This document shows, in pieces, positions 32,465 through 43,088 of a DNA stretch of 64,000 nucleotides. The DNA comes from an uncultured Caproiciproducens sp. (GTDB taxonomy: Bacteria > Bacillota > Clostridia > Oscillospirales > Acutalibacteraceae). Both the position numbers and the translations under genes were made by a program. Position 1 is the first letter of the stretch. Every line of letters begins with the position of its first letter. The notes under the pieces were generated by a model. The model worked only from the letters and a program-made list of their open reading frames with translations, had not been told where the DNA came from and did no database searches. The DNA is taken from the NCBI RefSeq assembly GCF_963664915.1, contig NZ_OY761810.1, positions 2,184,661 through 2,248,660 on the forward strand, read 5' to 3'.

Positions 32465-32884
32465 ATGGCTAAAAAAGAATTAGAAAATTGCTATATCCCT
32501 TTTCAGTGTATGATTATCAACAATATCAATCGCTTTAATATCGAGGGAGTGACAACAGCACAATATAATGTATTGGATATTTTAGATAAGCAAGGCTCTA
32601 AGACTACAAAGGAGCTGGCAGAAATCAGGGGGATTACTCAGGCTGGGATGTCTAAACTGACCAAAAGATTGTTAGATAAAAAATACATCATTCAAAAGCG
32701 GCGTGTATCAGACCGCAGAGCCTATGATATTCTAATTACTTCGGATGGCAAGGATTTTCTTGTAAGATCAGAAAAGTTCAGAAATGAAATTATGGATTTA
32801 ATTGAAAATACTCTTTCCGAAAAAGAGCTAGATTGTTTTGTACAGCTTTGCAAGAAAATTACTGATTCATATGTTGAGGAATAA
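32465..32884 (+). CDS. MarR-family transcriptional regulator
   Basis: A 139-residue winged-helix protein. TTAQYNVLDILDKQGSKTTKEL is followed by ITQAGMSKLTKRLLDKKYI (recognition helix) and the wing QKRRVSDRRAYDILITSDG, all typical of MarR. C-terminal helices mediate dimerisation. It sits 11 bases after the UvrA-like gene with AAGGAG upstream, so it probably controls that gene in response to a ligand. Confidence 0.9.
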   Translation: MAKKELENCYIPFQCMIINNINRFNIEGVTTAQYNVLDILDKQGSKTTKELAEIRGITQAGMSKLTKRLLDKKYIIQKRRVSDRRAYDILITSDGKDFLVRSEKFRNEIMDLIENTLSEKELDCFVQLCKKITDSYVEE

Positions 32885-33002
32885 TATAGACTGAGGATTC
32901 AACCTAATATTTATATTTGAAAATCAACTGCCAAGCGGTAATAAAAAAAACCGCAGTTTTGGCAGAGGATTTCTTATGCTAAAATTACATAGAGCATAGC
33001 TG

Positions 33003-33046
33003 AACGGCGGTTTTGATATAAAAAATCAAAGCCGCCGTTTTCGTTT
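33003..33046 (+). terminator. Strong terminator after the UvrA-like/MarR operon
   Basis: AACGGCGGTTTTGAT (33003-33017) pairs with ATCAAAGCCGCCGTT (33025-33039), followed by TTCGTTTTT. The stem is about 15 bp and closes the cargo operon. Confidence 0.85.
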
Positions 33047-33119
33047 TTAATTTGAATTACGGAGGGTGTATTAAATTCGCCCTTTTTTAATGATACGGCG
33101 GCATAAGGAGGATGCCGCT

Positions 33120-33224
33120 ATGCAAAAACAACATGGACAAAATATGATCCTTTGTGACCAATCAAAAAAAGTTCTTGCTTTCCACGGGAGTATTGTGTCC
33201 GTAATTCTGTCTCTACATATATAA
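33120..33224 (+). CDS. Putative 34-residue leader peptide
   Basis: ATG 33120 has AGGAGG 7 bases upstream and opens 34 codons (starts MQKQHGQNMILCDQSKK). A terminator-like hairpin follows 18 bases after its stop, before the sigma-like gene. In Tn916-type elements a translated leader peptide before a terminator provides attenuation, with slowed ribosomes allowing read-through. The arrangement here is the same in outline. The peptide itself matches no family I know. Confidence 0.45.
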   Translation: MQKQHGQNMILCDQSKKVLAFHGSIVSVILSLHI

Positions 33225-33241
33225 AAGTCATTTTCCACTAT

Positions 33242-33274
33242 GCCCGACTGGATTTTTTTCAGTTGGGCTTTTTT
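33242..33274 (+). terminator. Attenuator-like terminator after the leader peptide
   Basis: GCCCGACTG (33242-33250) and CAGTTGGGC (33260-33268) form a stem followed by six T. It lies between the leader peptide and the sigma-like gene and is the likely conditional stop. Confidence 0.7.
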
Positions 33275-33384
33275 GCATCTAAAATTTATTTTAAGATTCA
33301 TAGCTATCGTTCGGCAAAGCTTGGCGCCGTTTCAGTAGTAATGGCGAAAGGGAAAGAAATCACCACCCGAAAGGGGGTGAGAAA

Positions 33385-33819
33385 ATGAAACCCAATTCCC
33401 ATGAAGTACACAAACAGCACGCCTTTGACGCCTTTTGCAAAAAGGTATTGAAGAACGAAGCCTATGACTGCCAGACGGAAGCAATTTACCGCCGGGCACA
33501 TGAAGTATCGCTTAGTGAACTGTCCCAGCCTGAAATGGACAAGCTATATGTCACAGACGAGTACCTCAGCTACTATCAGACGTTCAATGCGTTTGGTTAT
33601 GAGTTTGCTGTCGGGGATGATCACTTGGCCGAAGCACTTACGTCGCTTCCAGCACCAAAGCGAAATATCGTTCTGCTGGCTTATTACTTAGATATGACAG
33701 ACAAAGAGATTGGCGGGCTGCTACAGCTTTCCCGCAGCACCGTACAGTATCACAGGGCAAGTGCACTTAGCGAACTCAAAATGTTATTGGCTTTGATGGA
33801 GGGAAACGACGATGACTAA
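33385..33819 (+). CDS. Sigma-70-like regulator of the element
   Basis: A 144-residue protein of the Tn916 Orf7 type. The N-terminal helical part precedes a sigma region-4-like helix-turn-helix (about 95-138) with LDMTDKEIGGLLQLSRSTVQYHR. Such proteins activate transcription of excision and transfer genes in conjugative transposons. The ATG has AGGGGGTGAG upstream. The stop overlaps the next gene by 8 bases. Confidence 0.85.
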   Translation: MKPNSHEVHKQHAFDAFCKKVLKNEAYDCQTEAIYRRAHEVSLSELSQPEMDKLYVTDEYLSYYQTFNAFGYEFAVGDDHLAEALTSLPAPKRNIVLLAYYLDMTDKEIGGLLQLSRSTVQYHRASALSELKMLLALMEGNDDD

Positions 33820-34060
33820 AATCCAACCTGTTCACAAAGGTAATGGACTTTTGCCTTTTCCTGTCATTGCGGCGGCAGCCGGTGGAGACGCTATGGCGAT
33901 TAACCTCATATTGAAACATTTTGAGGGATATATAGCAAAGCTCTCTACCAAACAGTATTACGACGAGTACGGTAATTCGCATCTGTTCGTAGACGATGAT
34001 AGACGTCGCAGGCTGGAAACAAAACTTATTACCCAAATCCTCAACTTTGAGGTAGAGTAA
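33812..34060 (+). CDS. Helix-turn-helix protein of the Tn916 Orf8 type
   Basis: An 82-residue protein containing FPVIAAAAGGDAMAINLILKH, then YIAKLSTKQYYDEYGN and DDDRRRRLETKLITQILNFE. This matches the small HTH-domain proteins that pair with the sigma-like gene in Tn916/Tn1549-type elements. It is encoded in overlap with the sigma-like gene, so the two are translated together and probably act as one regulatory unit. Confidence 0.82.
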   Translation: MTKIQPVHKGNGLLPFPVIAAAAGGDAMAINLILKHFEGYIAKLSTKQYYDEYGNSHLFVDDDRRRRLETKLITQILNFEVE

Positions 34061-34442
34061 CCGTTCTTCCCGGAGCTTGCTCCCCCCTTTCCTTGTTTCG
34101 GGCTGAATGGTTGCACTTATGCACTTTGACAAAGAAAGCGCCCCGCGCAGTATAAGGCAGATCGGATACATTCGGTATGTAACGAGCCGTACGGTAGGTG
34201 CGCCAGGACTTCTCCCAATAGGGAATGAGCGATCACCACCTCGCCGTGAAATGAGCGTGGCTGCTCATGGGCGAGGACTTACATACCGCAACAATGATAC
34301 TCCCGTGTTGAACGCATCACCGCATTGCACGGCGCACCCATCAGTATGGGACGGGGTGAAACTCCCGTGGAGCTGGGCCAACAGTCATCCGATGTATGCC
34401 TCTTGTTTTATTCATTTTCAACCAAAAGAAAGGGGTTGTAAT
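34061..34442 (+). ncRNA. Possible structured RNA or long leader upstream of tnpW-like gene
   Basis: There is no credible ORF in 380 bases, although the region is GC-richer than its surroundings. It contains a strong compound hairpin: CCTCGCC (34239-34245) pairs with GGCGAGG (34270-34276), enclosing ATGAGC/GCTCAT (34251-34256 and 34263-34268). Shorter stems lie on both sides. The region downstream of the other small sigma factor at 63561-64000 shares the ATGATACTcCCGT/ATGATACTtCCGT block and GCGCCA segments. It may be a regulatory RNA or a DNA site for the recombinase. Function unknown. Confidence 0.35.
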
Positions 34443-34619
34443 ATGAACCAGTCTATTGATAAGGAAAAAAACGAAGCACCTTGTCTGGTGCGTGAATATA
34501 AAATAGGAAATACAACTTATATAGTAAAGGCTCATTCAAAGGCTGACGCTACAGAGGACGCAGTATCAAAAGTAAGACGTCTGATTCTCAATGATCTGCG
34601 CAAACAAAATGTGAATTAA
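34443..34619 (+). CDS. Small transposon protein, TnpW-like
   Basis: A 58-residue protein with VREYKIGNTTYIVKAHSKAD and AVSKVRRLILND. This resembles the small TnpW-type proteins encoded before the large serine recombinase in Tn4451-like elements. Its role is unknown, possibly in excision. The SD AAAGGGG lies 8 bases upstream of the ATG. Confidence 0.65.
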   Translation: MNQSIDKEKNEAPCLVREYKIGNTTYIVKAHSKADATEDAVSKVRRLILNDLRKQNVN

Positions 34620-34700
34620 CAGTGGAAGCAGCAGACAGCATCAGTAAACGGCGGTATAATATTCTTATACAACTGCATTGTTTGTTTGACTGTCAGATAG

Positions 34701-36408
<1,708 letters not shown>

Positions 36409-36577
36409 AATCCTACATCTTAAAAACATCCCTATCACAACCTAGTTAAAAGAGGGCTTGGGGAGTCTCAAGATGGTGCCGGTGGTCGGAAGCCATTAGT
36501 ATGTGCAACATTTGTTTATCGAGTTGCTTAGTTTCTTGTGCCCTTTTCAATCAAATCATTAGTATAGGGGTTTAGGC

Positions 36578-37000
36578 TTATAAATATAGAAATTCAAAGT
36601 TATAATCAGGTAAAACTTCATTATTGAGTTCACTTACTTTTCCCATTAATAATGAAGTTGTATTATTCGCTTGTTCAATTGTTTTAGGATAGTGTTCTGT
36701 AATGTATTGTTCCACGAAGTCAGCTCCATTACTGGGCATTACAAAACAAGGTATATTAGGCGTGGAAGGTATTTCTCCAGTTAATATACCATCTTCTTTC
36801 CAAGTATTGGAGCATAGATAAGTATGTTTTATTGCTATTGATTCCCGATGTAATGAGCGTTAAATCGAACTTTTGCTTTTCCCAATTGACCTTGGCCTCT
36901 GGCAATTCTTTTGTTTTCTGCAAATTGTTGAAAAACTCGTTTGAATAAATTATAAAGTCTTTGAGCTGTTCACAATGACTATCTGAATTGTCGCTCTATA
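36578..37000 (-). pseudogene. Frameshifted hypothetical gene right of the element
   Basis: Two reverse-strand open segments join across a frame change near 36845. The upstream part reads DFIIYSNEFFNNLQKTKELP and LTLITSGINSN. The downstream part reads LCSNTWKEDGILTGEIPSTP and ends DYNFEFLYL with a stop at 36578. Codon use and composition are protein-like in both. I do not recognise the family and cannot place a start. It was probably broken before or during element insertion. The remainder of 36409-37148 holds only the proposed right end and the promoter region of the next operon. Confidence 0.5.
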
Positions 37001-37148
37001 TTCGCTATTATTTATTGACAATGTTTATATTTGGAACCATAATAATGATATTATTGAAAATGAGTAGATTTGTCGAACGCGATCTAGTTGAGCTTTTGTT
37101 ATATTTAAAAGCCCAAAGTTATGACAAATCATAGAAGGGAGGGCCCAT

Positions 37149-38894
37149 ATGAAATATTTATTAAAGTGGTTCTTGGATTTAAAGATCATCTCAAAGATTA
37201 TGATTTGCTATGTTGCTATGCTCGTCATTTTCCTGTCTGTTGGCAATATTACCTATCACCAGTATCAAGATCTTACTGCAAGCAAGGTCCAGCAAATGTC
37301 TGTCGAGACTACCCACTCGGTTAACAATAACCTCGACTTTATATTTGATACCATGAATAATCAGAGCATCATACTCTTATCAAATCAGACAATACAATCT
37401 GCAATGGAACAATCCGTTCAGAAATATAATTTTGTGCTGCAGACTAAGGTTTGTAATTATCTGGCTGATTTTATGAATTTTAATGACATGATTTCATCTA
37501 TCTATATATTTGATAAAAATGGAATCGAATATTACGTCGACAGCACCTCATTCAAAAATATAAGTCTGGATAAAATCCGCAAAGCGGCCTGGTATCCACA
37601 GCTTGTAGAGTTAAATGGCGGTTATTTGCTAAAACTGGACGGCGGCGGAACTTTTACGCCGGGAAAAGACAACTATATTTCTCTGGTTCGGGTAATTAAT
37701 AATATTAACACGCAGAAGCCAATGGGGTTCATGGTAATAAATATAGCCACCAAATCGATTCTTCGCACTGTCATGAAGCAGAACAATGCATATGATATAC
37801 AAATTGTCCTAACGGATGAATCGGGCCATAATATTTTCGACTCAACTCCGGCGGGTGTGAAAAATTATGCAAATTCCATCGTCAAGATTCCGTCAGGCAG
37901 TTCCGAGATACTTAAAATTAACGGAGGAAGTTATATCGTTTCGTCCCTTGACAACCGCTATGGTTGGGGGCTCACCAACATTACTCCGTTTAGTGAATTC
38001 ACAAAACAAATCGTTGCGACGAACATCACTCTGGTCATATTTATTCTGGCATTTGGAATCTTGTTTTTAGCAACGTTTATTGTTATATCTCTATTAATCA
38101 CGAGACCAATTCGAAAGCTTGCAATCTCAATGAAAGCGGTGGAGAATGGTGATTTTAGGGAAATCAGTGTAAAAACCGGCAACGACGAGATCGGGCACCT
38201 GAAGGATGTATACAACATGATGGTGCGCAGAATCGTTCTTTTAATTGACGATATAATAAGAGAGCAAACCATTAAGAGAAAAAAGGATCTGGAGGTACTG
38301 CAGATGCAGATCAAGCCTCATTTCCTTTACAACTCTTTCGATGCGATTGGTTCTTTGGCTCTATCCGGCAACAACAGCGATGTCTTTCGGCTCGTCCAAT
38401 CGCTCGGCAGATTTTACCGAGGATTTTTAAGTGCTTGTGATGAAGCAATTACAGTGAAAGAAGAACTTGAAATCACTGATAGCTACATAACCATCCAAAG
38501 GATTCGCTTTCCAAATAAATTTACCGTTGTGAAGGAAATTGATCCCCAAGTTCTGGGCGTTAAAATTCCGAGTCTAACTCTTCAGCCACTGGTTGAAAAC
38601 GCCATTGACCACGGAATCCGTGGTAAGATTGGTGCGGGAGTTTTGACTATTAAAGCATGTGCATTGGAAGATTCCATACAGATAACTGTGGAGGACGACG
38701 GTGTTGGGATGGAGGAGGAAAAAACAGCTGAAATTCTTGAACACCATTCAAAAGGGGTTGGCATGAAGGCAACTATGGAAAAACTCAATCTTTATTTTGA
38801 AGCTGAAAATGTACTCAAAATTCAAAGTAAAAAAGGTTGCGGTACAAAAATTACAATTACCATACCGATAGATCGGGGGGCTCATGTTGGATAA
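37149..38894 (+). CDS. YesM-type sensor histidine kinase
   Basis: A 581-residue membrane kinase. The first transmembrane helix (about 15-35) is followed by an extracytoplasmic dCache-like sensor (about 36-290), a second helix (about 292-315) and HAMP (ITRPIRKLAISMKAVENGDF). His_kinase has LQMQIKPHFLYNSFDAIGSL with the phospho-His. HATPase has LQPLVENAIDHGI and VEDDGVGM. YesM kinases sense extracellular oligosaccharides or a binding protein. The AraC-type regulator overlaps its stop, and a sugar ABC transporter and GH3 enzyme follow, which are the likely targets. Confidence 0.95.
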   Translation: MKYLLKWFLDLKIISKIMICYVAMLVIFLSVGNITYHQYQDLTASKVQQMSVETTHSVNNNLDFIFDTMNNQSIILLSNQTIQSAMEQSVQKYNFVLQTKVCNYLADFMNFNDMISSIYIFDKNGIEYYVDSTSFKNISLDKIRKAAWYPQLVELNGGYLLKLDGGGTFTPGKDNYISLVRVINNINTQKPMGFMVINIATKSILRTVMKQNNAYDIQIVLTDESGHNIFDSTPAGVKNYANSIVKIPSGSSEILKINGGSYIVSSLDNRYGWGLTNITPFSEFTKQIVATNITLVIFILAFGILFLATFIVISLLITRPIRKLAISMKAVENGDFREISVKTGNDEIGHLKDVYNMMVRRIVLLIDDIIREQTIKRKKDLEVLQMQIKPHFLYNSFDAIGSLALSGNNSDVFRLVQSLGRFYRGFLSACDEAITVKEELEITDSYITIQRIRFPNKFTVVKEIDPQVLGVKIPSLTLQPLVENAIDHGIRGKIGAGVLTIKACALEDSIQITVEDDGVGMEEEKTAEILEHHSKGVGMKATMEKLNLYFEAENVLKIQSKKGCGTKITITIPIDRGAHVG

Positions 38895-40503
38895 CAAAGA
38901 AAATGACTTAATCAAGGTTGTTATAGTTGACGATGAATATTTGGAGCGTAATTTGTTGAAAAAATGCATTGACTGGACTTCTTTAAACATGAAAATTGTG
39001 GGAGAGGCGCAGGATGCAACCGAAGCTCTCGATTTGATCTGTCGCGAAAGCCCAGACATACTGTTTACAGATATTCAAATGCCCGGTACAGATGGAATCG
39101 GGCTAAGCGAATTCGCTTTTAAAAAATTTCCAGAAATACATGTTGTAGTAATCACGGGCTTTGATAAGTTTGAATATGCACAGCGCAGTATTAAGGCGGG
39201 TATTTCGGATTTTTTATTGAAGCCAATTGATGGCGAAGAAGTTCAAAGAACAGCGGTAAAGCTAAAAAAGCGGATTGAAAATGACAGAAAAAGCATGCAG
39301 GAGGAAATTGAGCTTAAAAAGCAGCTTTATGACAATCTTCCTTATTTACGGGAGCGTTTCTTCAATGAGCTCATGTTTGGCGAAGTAGACGGTGTCCGTG
39401 AAAAGATGTCGTTCCTTGGAATCTATTTTGAAAACGCCGTTTTTCAAGTAGCTGTGTTCGAAATAGTTCCAGAAGCAGTACCGCCTGACGAGGAATCCTG
39501 TTTCCTGCTGAGCATACGTGTACGCAAAAGAATTAATGATTTTTTTCAGTCTTGGAAAAACACTTTTGTGTTTGCCCATACAACCGACCGCATTGTAATA
39601 CTGAATAACGATTCTCGGATAGACCTTTACGAGCAGTGTGAGATTCTGCTCAAACAAACTGCAGAGAAACTTCCTTATCCCTTTTGTATCGGCCTTGGCA
39701 GTATGAAAAAGCAGATTGATGAAATTTGCATTTCCTACAGGGAAGCACTCGAGGCGGTTCATTACAGAGTTGCCTTTGGCAACAATACGGTGATTTTATA
39801 CGATACGATCCGCTTCCCCGGCAGTGCAGAATCATCGGGCAGCAAAGGATACGATGAACAGCTTGATTTTTATATCAAGGCAGGCCTAAGTAATAAGATA
39901 CAGGATACGATTCAGAAGATCTGTGAAAGCATAGATTTAAAAAAAGCATCTGCTTTAGAAACCCTTCGGATGACCGCTATGAATATCAACCTTTTCATTT
40001 TTCGGTCAATGGCAGAGGCAGGCCTCGAACCTGATGAAATTTACCGTTTCGAGCTTCAAACAAACAGCCGGGTCTTTCAGCTCCGAACTCTTCCGGAAAC
40101 AGAAGAATTTTTGAAAGAAATCGTCAGCAAATGTCTGGATTTACTCGACCAACGTCAGAACAGCCAGATCAGCAGTTTAATTGAAGTCGTTAAAAACTAT
40201 ATACGTGAAAACTACATGAACGGCAACCTTTCCCTTTCAGATCTGGCTGAAAAGTTGTATTTTAACCCAAGTTATCTCAGCCGAACTTTCAAAAAAAAAG
40301 CTGGTGTCAGTTTCACAGAATATCTGATGGAAGTAAGGATGACCAAAGCGGTCGAACTTCTGAAGAATGGTAAATTGAAGGCTTTTGAAATTGCAGCAGC
40401 CGTCGGCATCCCAGAACCGAATTATTTCAGCACCTGCTTTAAAAAGTACACAGGAGTTTCTGTCAGTCAATACCGTAAACCTCTTAATTTCAAAGACTCC
40501 TAA
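38884..40503 (+). CDS. YesN-type AraC-family response regulator
   Basis: A 539-residue regulator. The receiver (about 8-130) has VDDEYLERN, the phospho-acceptor Asp in LFTDIQMPGTDGIG, and Lys in LLKPID. A middle linker of about 290 residues follows. The C-terminal AraC domain (about 430-535) has two HTHs: LSLSDLAEKLYFNPSYLSRTFK and FEIAAAVGIPEPNYFSTCFKK. It is paired with the upstream YesM kinase (11-base overlap) and probably activates the ABC transporter operon at 40722. Confidence 0.95.
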   Translation: MLDNKENDLIKVVIVDDEYLERNLLKKCIDWTSLNMKIVGEAQDATEALDLICRESPDILFTDIQMPGTDGIGLSEFAFKKFPEIHVVVITGFDKFEYAQRSIKAGISDFLLKPIDGEEVQRTAVKLKKRIENDRKSMQEEIELKKQLYDNLPYLRERFFNELMFGEVDGVREKMSFLGIYFENAVFQVAVFEIVPEAVPPDEESCFLLSIRVRKRINDFFQSWKNTFVFAHTTDRIVILNNDSRIDLYEQCEILLKQTAEKLPYPFCIGLGSMKKQIDEICISYREALEAVHYRVAFGNNTVILYDTIRFPGSAESSGSKGYDEQLDFYIKAGLSNKIQDTIQKICESIDLKKASALETLRMTAMNINLFIFRSMAEAGLEPDEIYRFELQTNSRVFQLRTLPETEEFLKEIVSKCLDLLDQRQNSQISSLIEVVKNYIRENYMNGNLSLSDLAEKLYFNPSYLSRTFKKKAGVSFTEYLMEVRMTKAVELLKNGKLKAFEIAAAVGIPEPNYFSTCFKKYTGVSVSQYRKPLNFKDS

Positions 40504-40721
40504 TCTTATTTATTCTGTGGTCTGATTTGGGAAACCTTCTGCAATTGGTTGCAGATTTTGTCGAATCTGGAATAAATACTTTTAAAATCCCCCAAAAGTC
40601 AAATGTTTTTAATAAAGGTAAAAAAAACAAAGGAAATAGTAATAAAATTTAATTCTATAATCTGAAAAAATCAGTAAAATAGACAGTGCTAAGATTTTAA
40701 TCAGAAAAGGAGAGGATTTAT

Positions 40722-42050
40722 TTGAAACATTTGATTTCTAAAATTGGCGCAGTAATGCTGGCAGGCGTAATGACGGCTAGCTTTACGGCATGTAGCTCTT
40801 CTGCTCCTGCAGCGCAGCAGGCTGCATCCAATACTCCGGCATCTTCCGCAGCCGGCGTCCCCGCTTCCACAGAAAAGGTGACACTGACATTCTGGAATAA
40901 CTACACCAATGATACTCAGCACACGATGGCTGACACCATCAAGAAGTGGAACACTGATCACCCGGACATTCAAATTGATGCAAGTGCAACCGAAAACAAC
41001 GCGTACAAGATGAAAATTAAAACAGCAATCGCAGCCAACGATGCACCTGACATTATCTACACATGGGCTGGTGGCTTCACACAACCTTTTGTAGATGCCG
41101 GTAAAATTCTTCCTCTGGATGATTACTTGAATGACGGTACAAAAGACAAGCTGCTTGATGGGGCATTGACGAACATCACCTACAACGGAAAAGTATATGG
41201 TCTTACATACAATCAGCAGGCCGGCGCTTTGTATGTCAACAACGATTTGTTCAAGCAGTACAATGTTAAAATACCGACTACCTTTGAAGAATTACTCAGC
41301 GCAGTTAAAACCTTCAAGTCGAAGGGCCTGGTACCCATGGGTGTTGGTGAAAAAGACGAATGGCCGGGCATGTGGTATTATGATATGATCGCCCTTCGTG
41401 AAGCTGGCGCACAGACCTCGCTTGATGCTCTGAACAAGAAAGCATCCTACAATCAAGACGCATTTGTAAATGCTGCAAAAAAGCTGGAGGATCTTGTGGA
41501 TGCAGGAGCATTTGCTCCCGGTGCTCTGAGTATAACGAGAGACGAGGCCGTCGCACAGTTTACCCAAGGTAAAGTTCCAATGTATTTCGGCGGAAATTTT
41601 GATGCTCAGGTCATTGATGACTCTCTCAAGGGCAAAGTAAGTGCTGTTAAATTCCCGACTATTGCAGGCGGAAAAGGCGTAGATACCGAATATCTCGGCG
41701 GCGGTGCGGATGCACTTTGTATTAGCGCAAATACAAAATATAAAGATCAAGCTGTTCAGGCTGTCAAATTTCTGGCGTCTTCTTTCTCAACCAGTATGTA
41801 TGTTACAGGCGGCGGTTTGCCGGAATGGAAATACGATACTGTGGATCAGACCAAAATCGATCCGCTTTCCAAACAAATTATGGATGACATCGTAAAAGGC
41901 TCGACCGGAAGCGTTCCAGCTTGGGACCTTTACCTTTTAGGGAACGACGCACAGACACATCTGGATTTAGTACAAAGCCTGTTTGGAAAACAAGTCACTC
42001 CACAGCAATTCGGCGAACAAATGCAGCAAAAGGTTAACAAGGCTTCCTAA
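40722..42050 (+). CDS. Sugar ABC transporter substrate-binding lipoprotein
   Basis: A 442-residue extracellular binding protein of family 1. The signal peptide ends in a lipobox (SFTAC, Cys24), so it is a membrane-anchored lipoprotein. A Ser/Ala/Pro-rich linker (25-50) precedes the mature fold, which contains VTLTFWNNYTNDTQHTM and YTWAGGFTQPF. The start is TTG with AAAGGAGAGG upstream. Two permease genes follow. The substrate is probably an oligosaccharide fitting the GH3 enzyme downstream. No ATPase gene is present, so a shared MsmK-type ATPase elsewhere is likely. Confidence 0.93.
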   Translation: MKHLISKIGAVMLAGVMTASFTACSSSAPAAQQAASNTPASSAAGVPASTEKVTLTFWNNYTNDTQHTMADTIKKWNTDHPDIQIDASATENNAYKMKIKTAIAANDAPDIIYTWAGGFTQPFVDAGKILPLDDYLNDGTKDKLLDGALTNITYNGKVYGLTYNQQAGALYVNNDLFKQYNVKIPTTFEELLSAVKTFKSKGLVPMGVGEKDEWPGMWYYDMIALREAGAQTSLDALNKKASYNQDAFVNAAKKLEDLVDAGAFAPGALSITRDEAVAQFTQGKVPMYFGGNFDAQVIDDSLKGKVSAVKFPTIAGGKGVDTEYLGGGADALCISANTKYKDQAVQAVKFLASSFSTSMYVTGGGLPEWKYDTVDQTKIDPLSKQIMDDIVKGSTGSVPAWDLYLLGNDAQTHLDLVQSLFGKQVTPQQFGEQMQQKVNKAS

Positions 42051-42067
42051 TGATATGATGGTCGGTC

Positions 42068-42110
42068 TTCCCTGTTATCGGCTTTCGCTTGTAACAGGGA
42101 AATCATTTTT
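42068..42110 (+). terminator. Intra-operon hairpin between binding protein and permeases
   Basis: TTCCCTGTTA (42068-42077) and TAACAGGGAA (42092-42101) form a stem followed by TCA and a T8 run. A partial terminator here would give more binding-protein mRNA than permease mRNA, a common arrangement. Confidence 0.75.
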
Positions 42111-42187
42111 TTTGCCTATGTATATAGGGCGTAACAAGAAGAACATATACTTGCTCGTTCCCGTTACCGGAAAGAAGGTTTGATAAC

Positions 42188-43072
42188 ATGGAAAAACTGA
42201 TGAAAGACAAAAAAGCGATTTTTATTTTCGCTTTCCCCACATTCCTGCTCTTTACCGTGATCGTAGTTGTACCAATCTTTTTCTCACTTTACTACAGCAC
42301 GTTGCAGTGGGACGGCTTTAGCAAGTCTATATCTGTGGGTTTTTCCAATTATGTAAATCTATTTGTGAACAACACGGACGGATTTACTCAGTCGGTAATC
42401 AACTCCCTAATCCTAGCTTTGATTTCTGTTGGTATTCAGCTACCGATATCCTTGCTTCTGGCAATCATCCTGTCCAGAGGAATCAGGAAGGAGCGTTTTT
42501 TTAGAACAGTTTATTTTATCCCAGTGATCATCTCCACCGTTGTAATCGGGCAGCTTTGGATGAAAATTTACAATGAGGATTACGGTATTCTCAATACAGT
42601 GCTCCGGTCCCTTGGGCTCGGCTCTCTCGCTAATTCATGGCTTGCGAATCCCAGCACAGCGCTTGGTTCGGTTTTCGTCGCCATGCTGTGGCAATATGTC
42701 GGCTATCACATGTTGCTGATGTATGCAAGCGCCAAATCAATTTCTCCAGATATCTATGAAGCGGCCCGCATTGACGGGGCAAGTGAAGTAAAAATGGCGT
42801 TTCGGATCACAATCCCATTAATGAAACCGATTCTGTGTGTGTGTGTTGTTTTCGCCGTGACAGGATCCTTTAAAGCATTTGACTTGATCTATGTTATGAC
42901 GGGCGGAGGGCCGATGCATTCCACAGATGTTCCTACCACGCTGATGTACACCACGATTTTCTCGCGATACCAATACGGATATGGCAGTGCCATGGCTATT
43001 TTTATTATTATTGAATGTCTTGTCTGCACCGTTATCATTCAGAAGCTTTTTAGCAAAAATGCAGACTATTGA
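42188..43072 (+). CDS. Sugar ABC transporter permease, MalF-like
   Basis: A 294-residue permease with six membrane helices and the EAA loop EAARIDGASEVKMAFRITIP (about residues 194-213), which contacts the ATPase. It forms the membrane channel with the next permease. A strong terminator-like hairpin separates it from the binding-protein gene. Confidence 0.93.
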   Translation: MEKLMKDKKAIFIFAFPTFLLFTVIVVVPIFFSLYYSTLQWDGFSKSISVGFSNYVNLFVNNTDGFTQSVINSLILALISVGIQLPISLLLAIILSRGIRKERFFRTVYFIPVIISTVVIGQLWMKIYNEDYGILNTVLRSLGLGSLANSWLANPSTALGSVFVAMLWQYVGYHMLLMYASAKSISPDIYEAARIDGASEVKMAFRITIPLMKPILCVCVVFAVTGSFKAFDLIYVMTGGGPMHSTDVPTTLMYTTIFSRYQYGYGSAMAIFIIIECLVCTVIIQKLFSKNADY

Positions 43073-43088
43073 AGAGTAGAGGATAAAA

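Noticed and set aside
34107-34442. Long N-terminal extension of the TnpW-like ORF
   Set aside because: The extension translates the structured region, has no SD, and relatives of the small protein start at ATG 34443.
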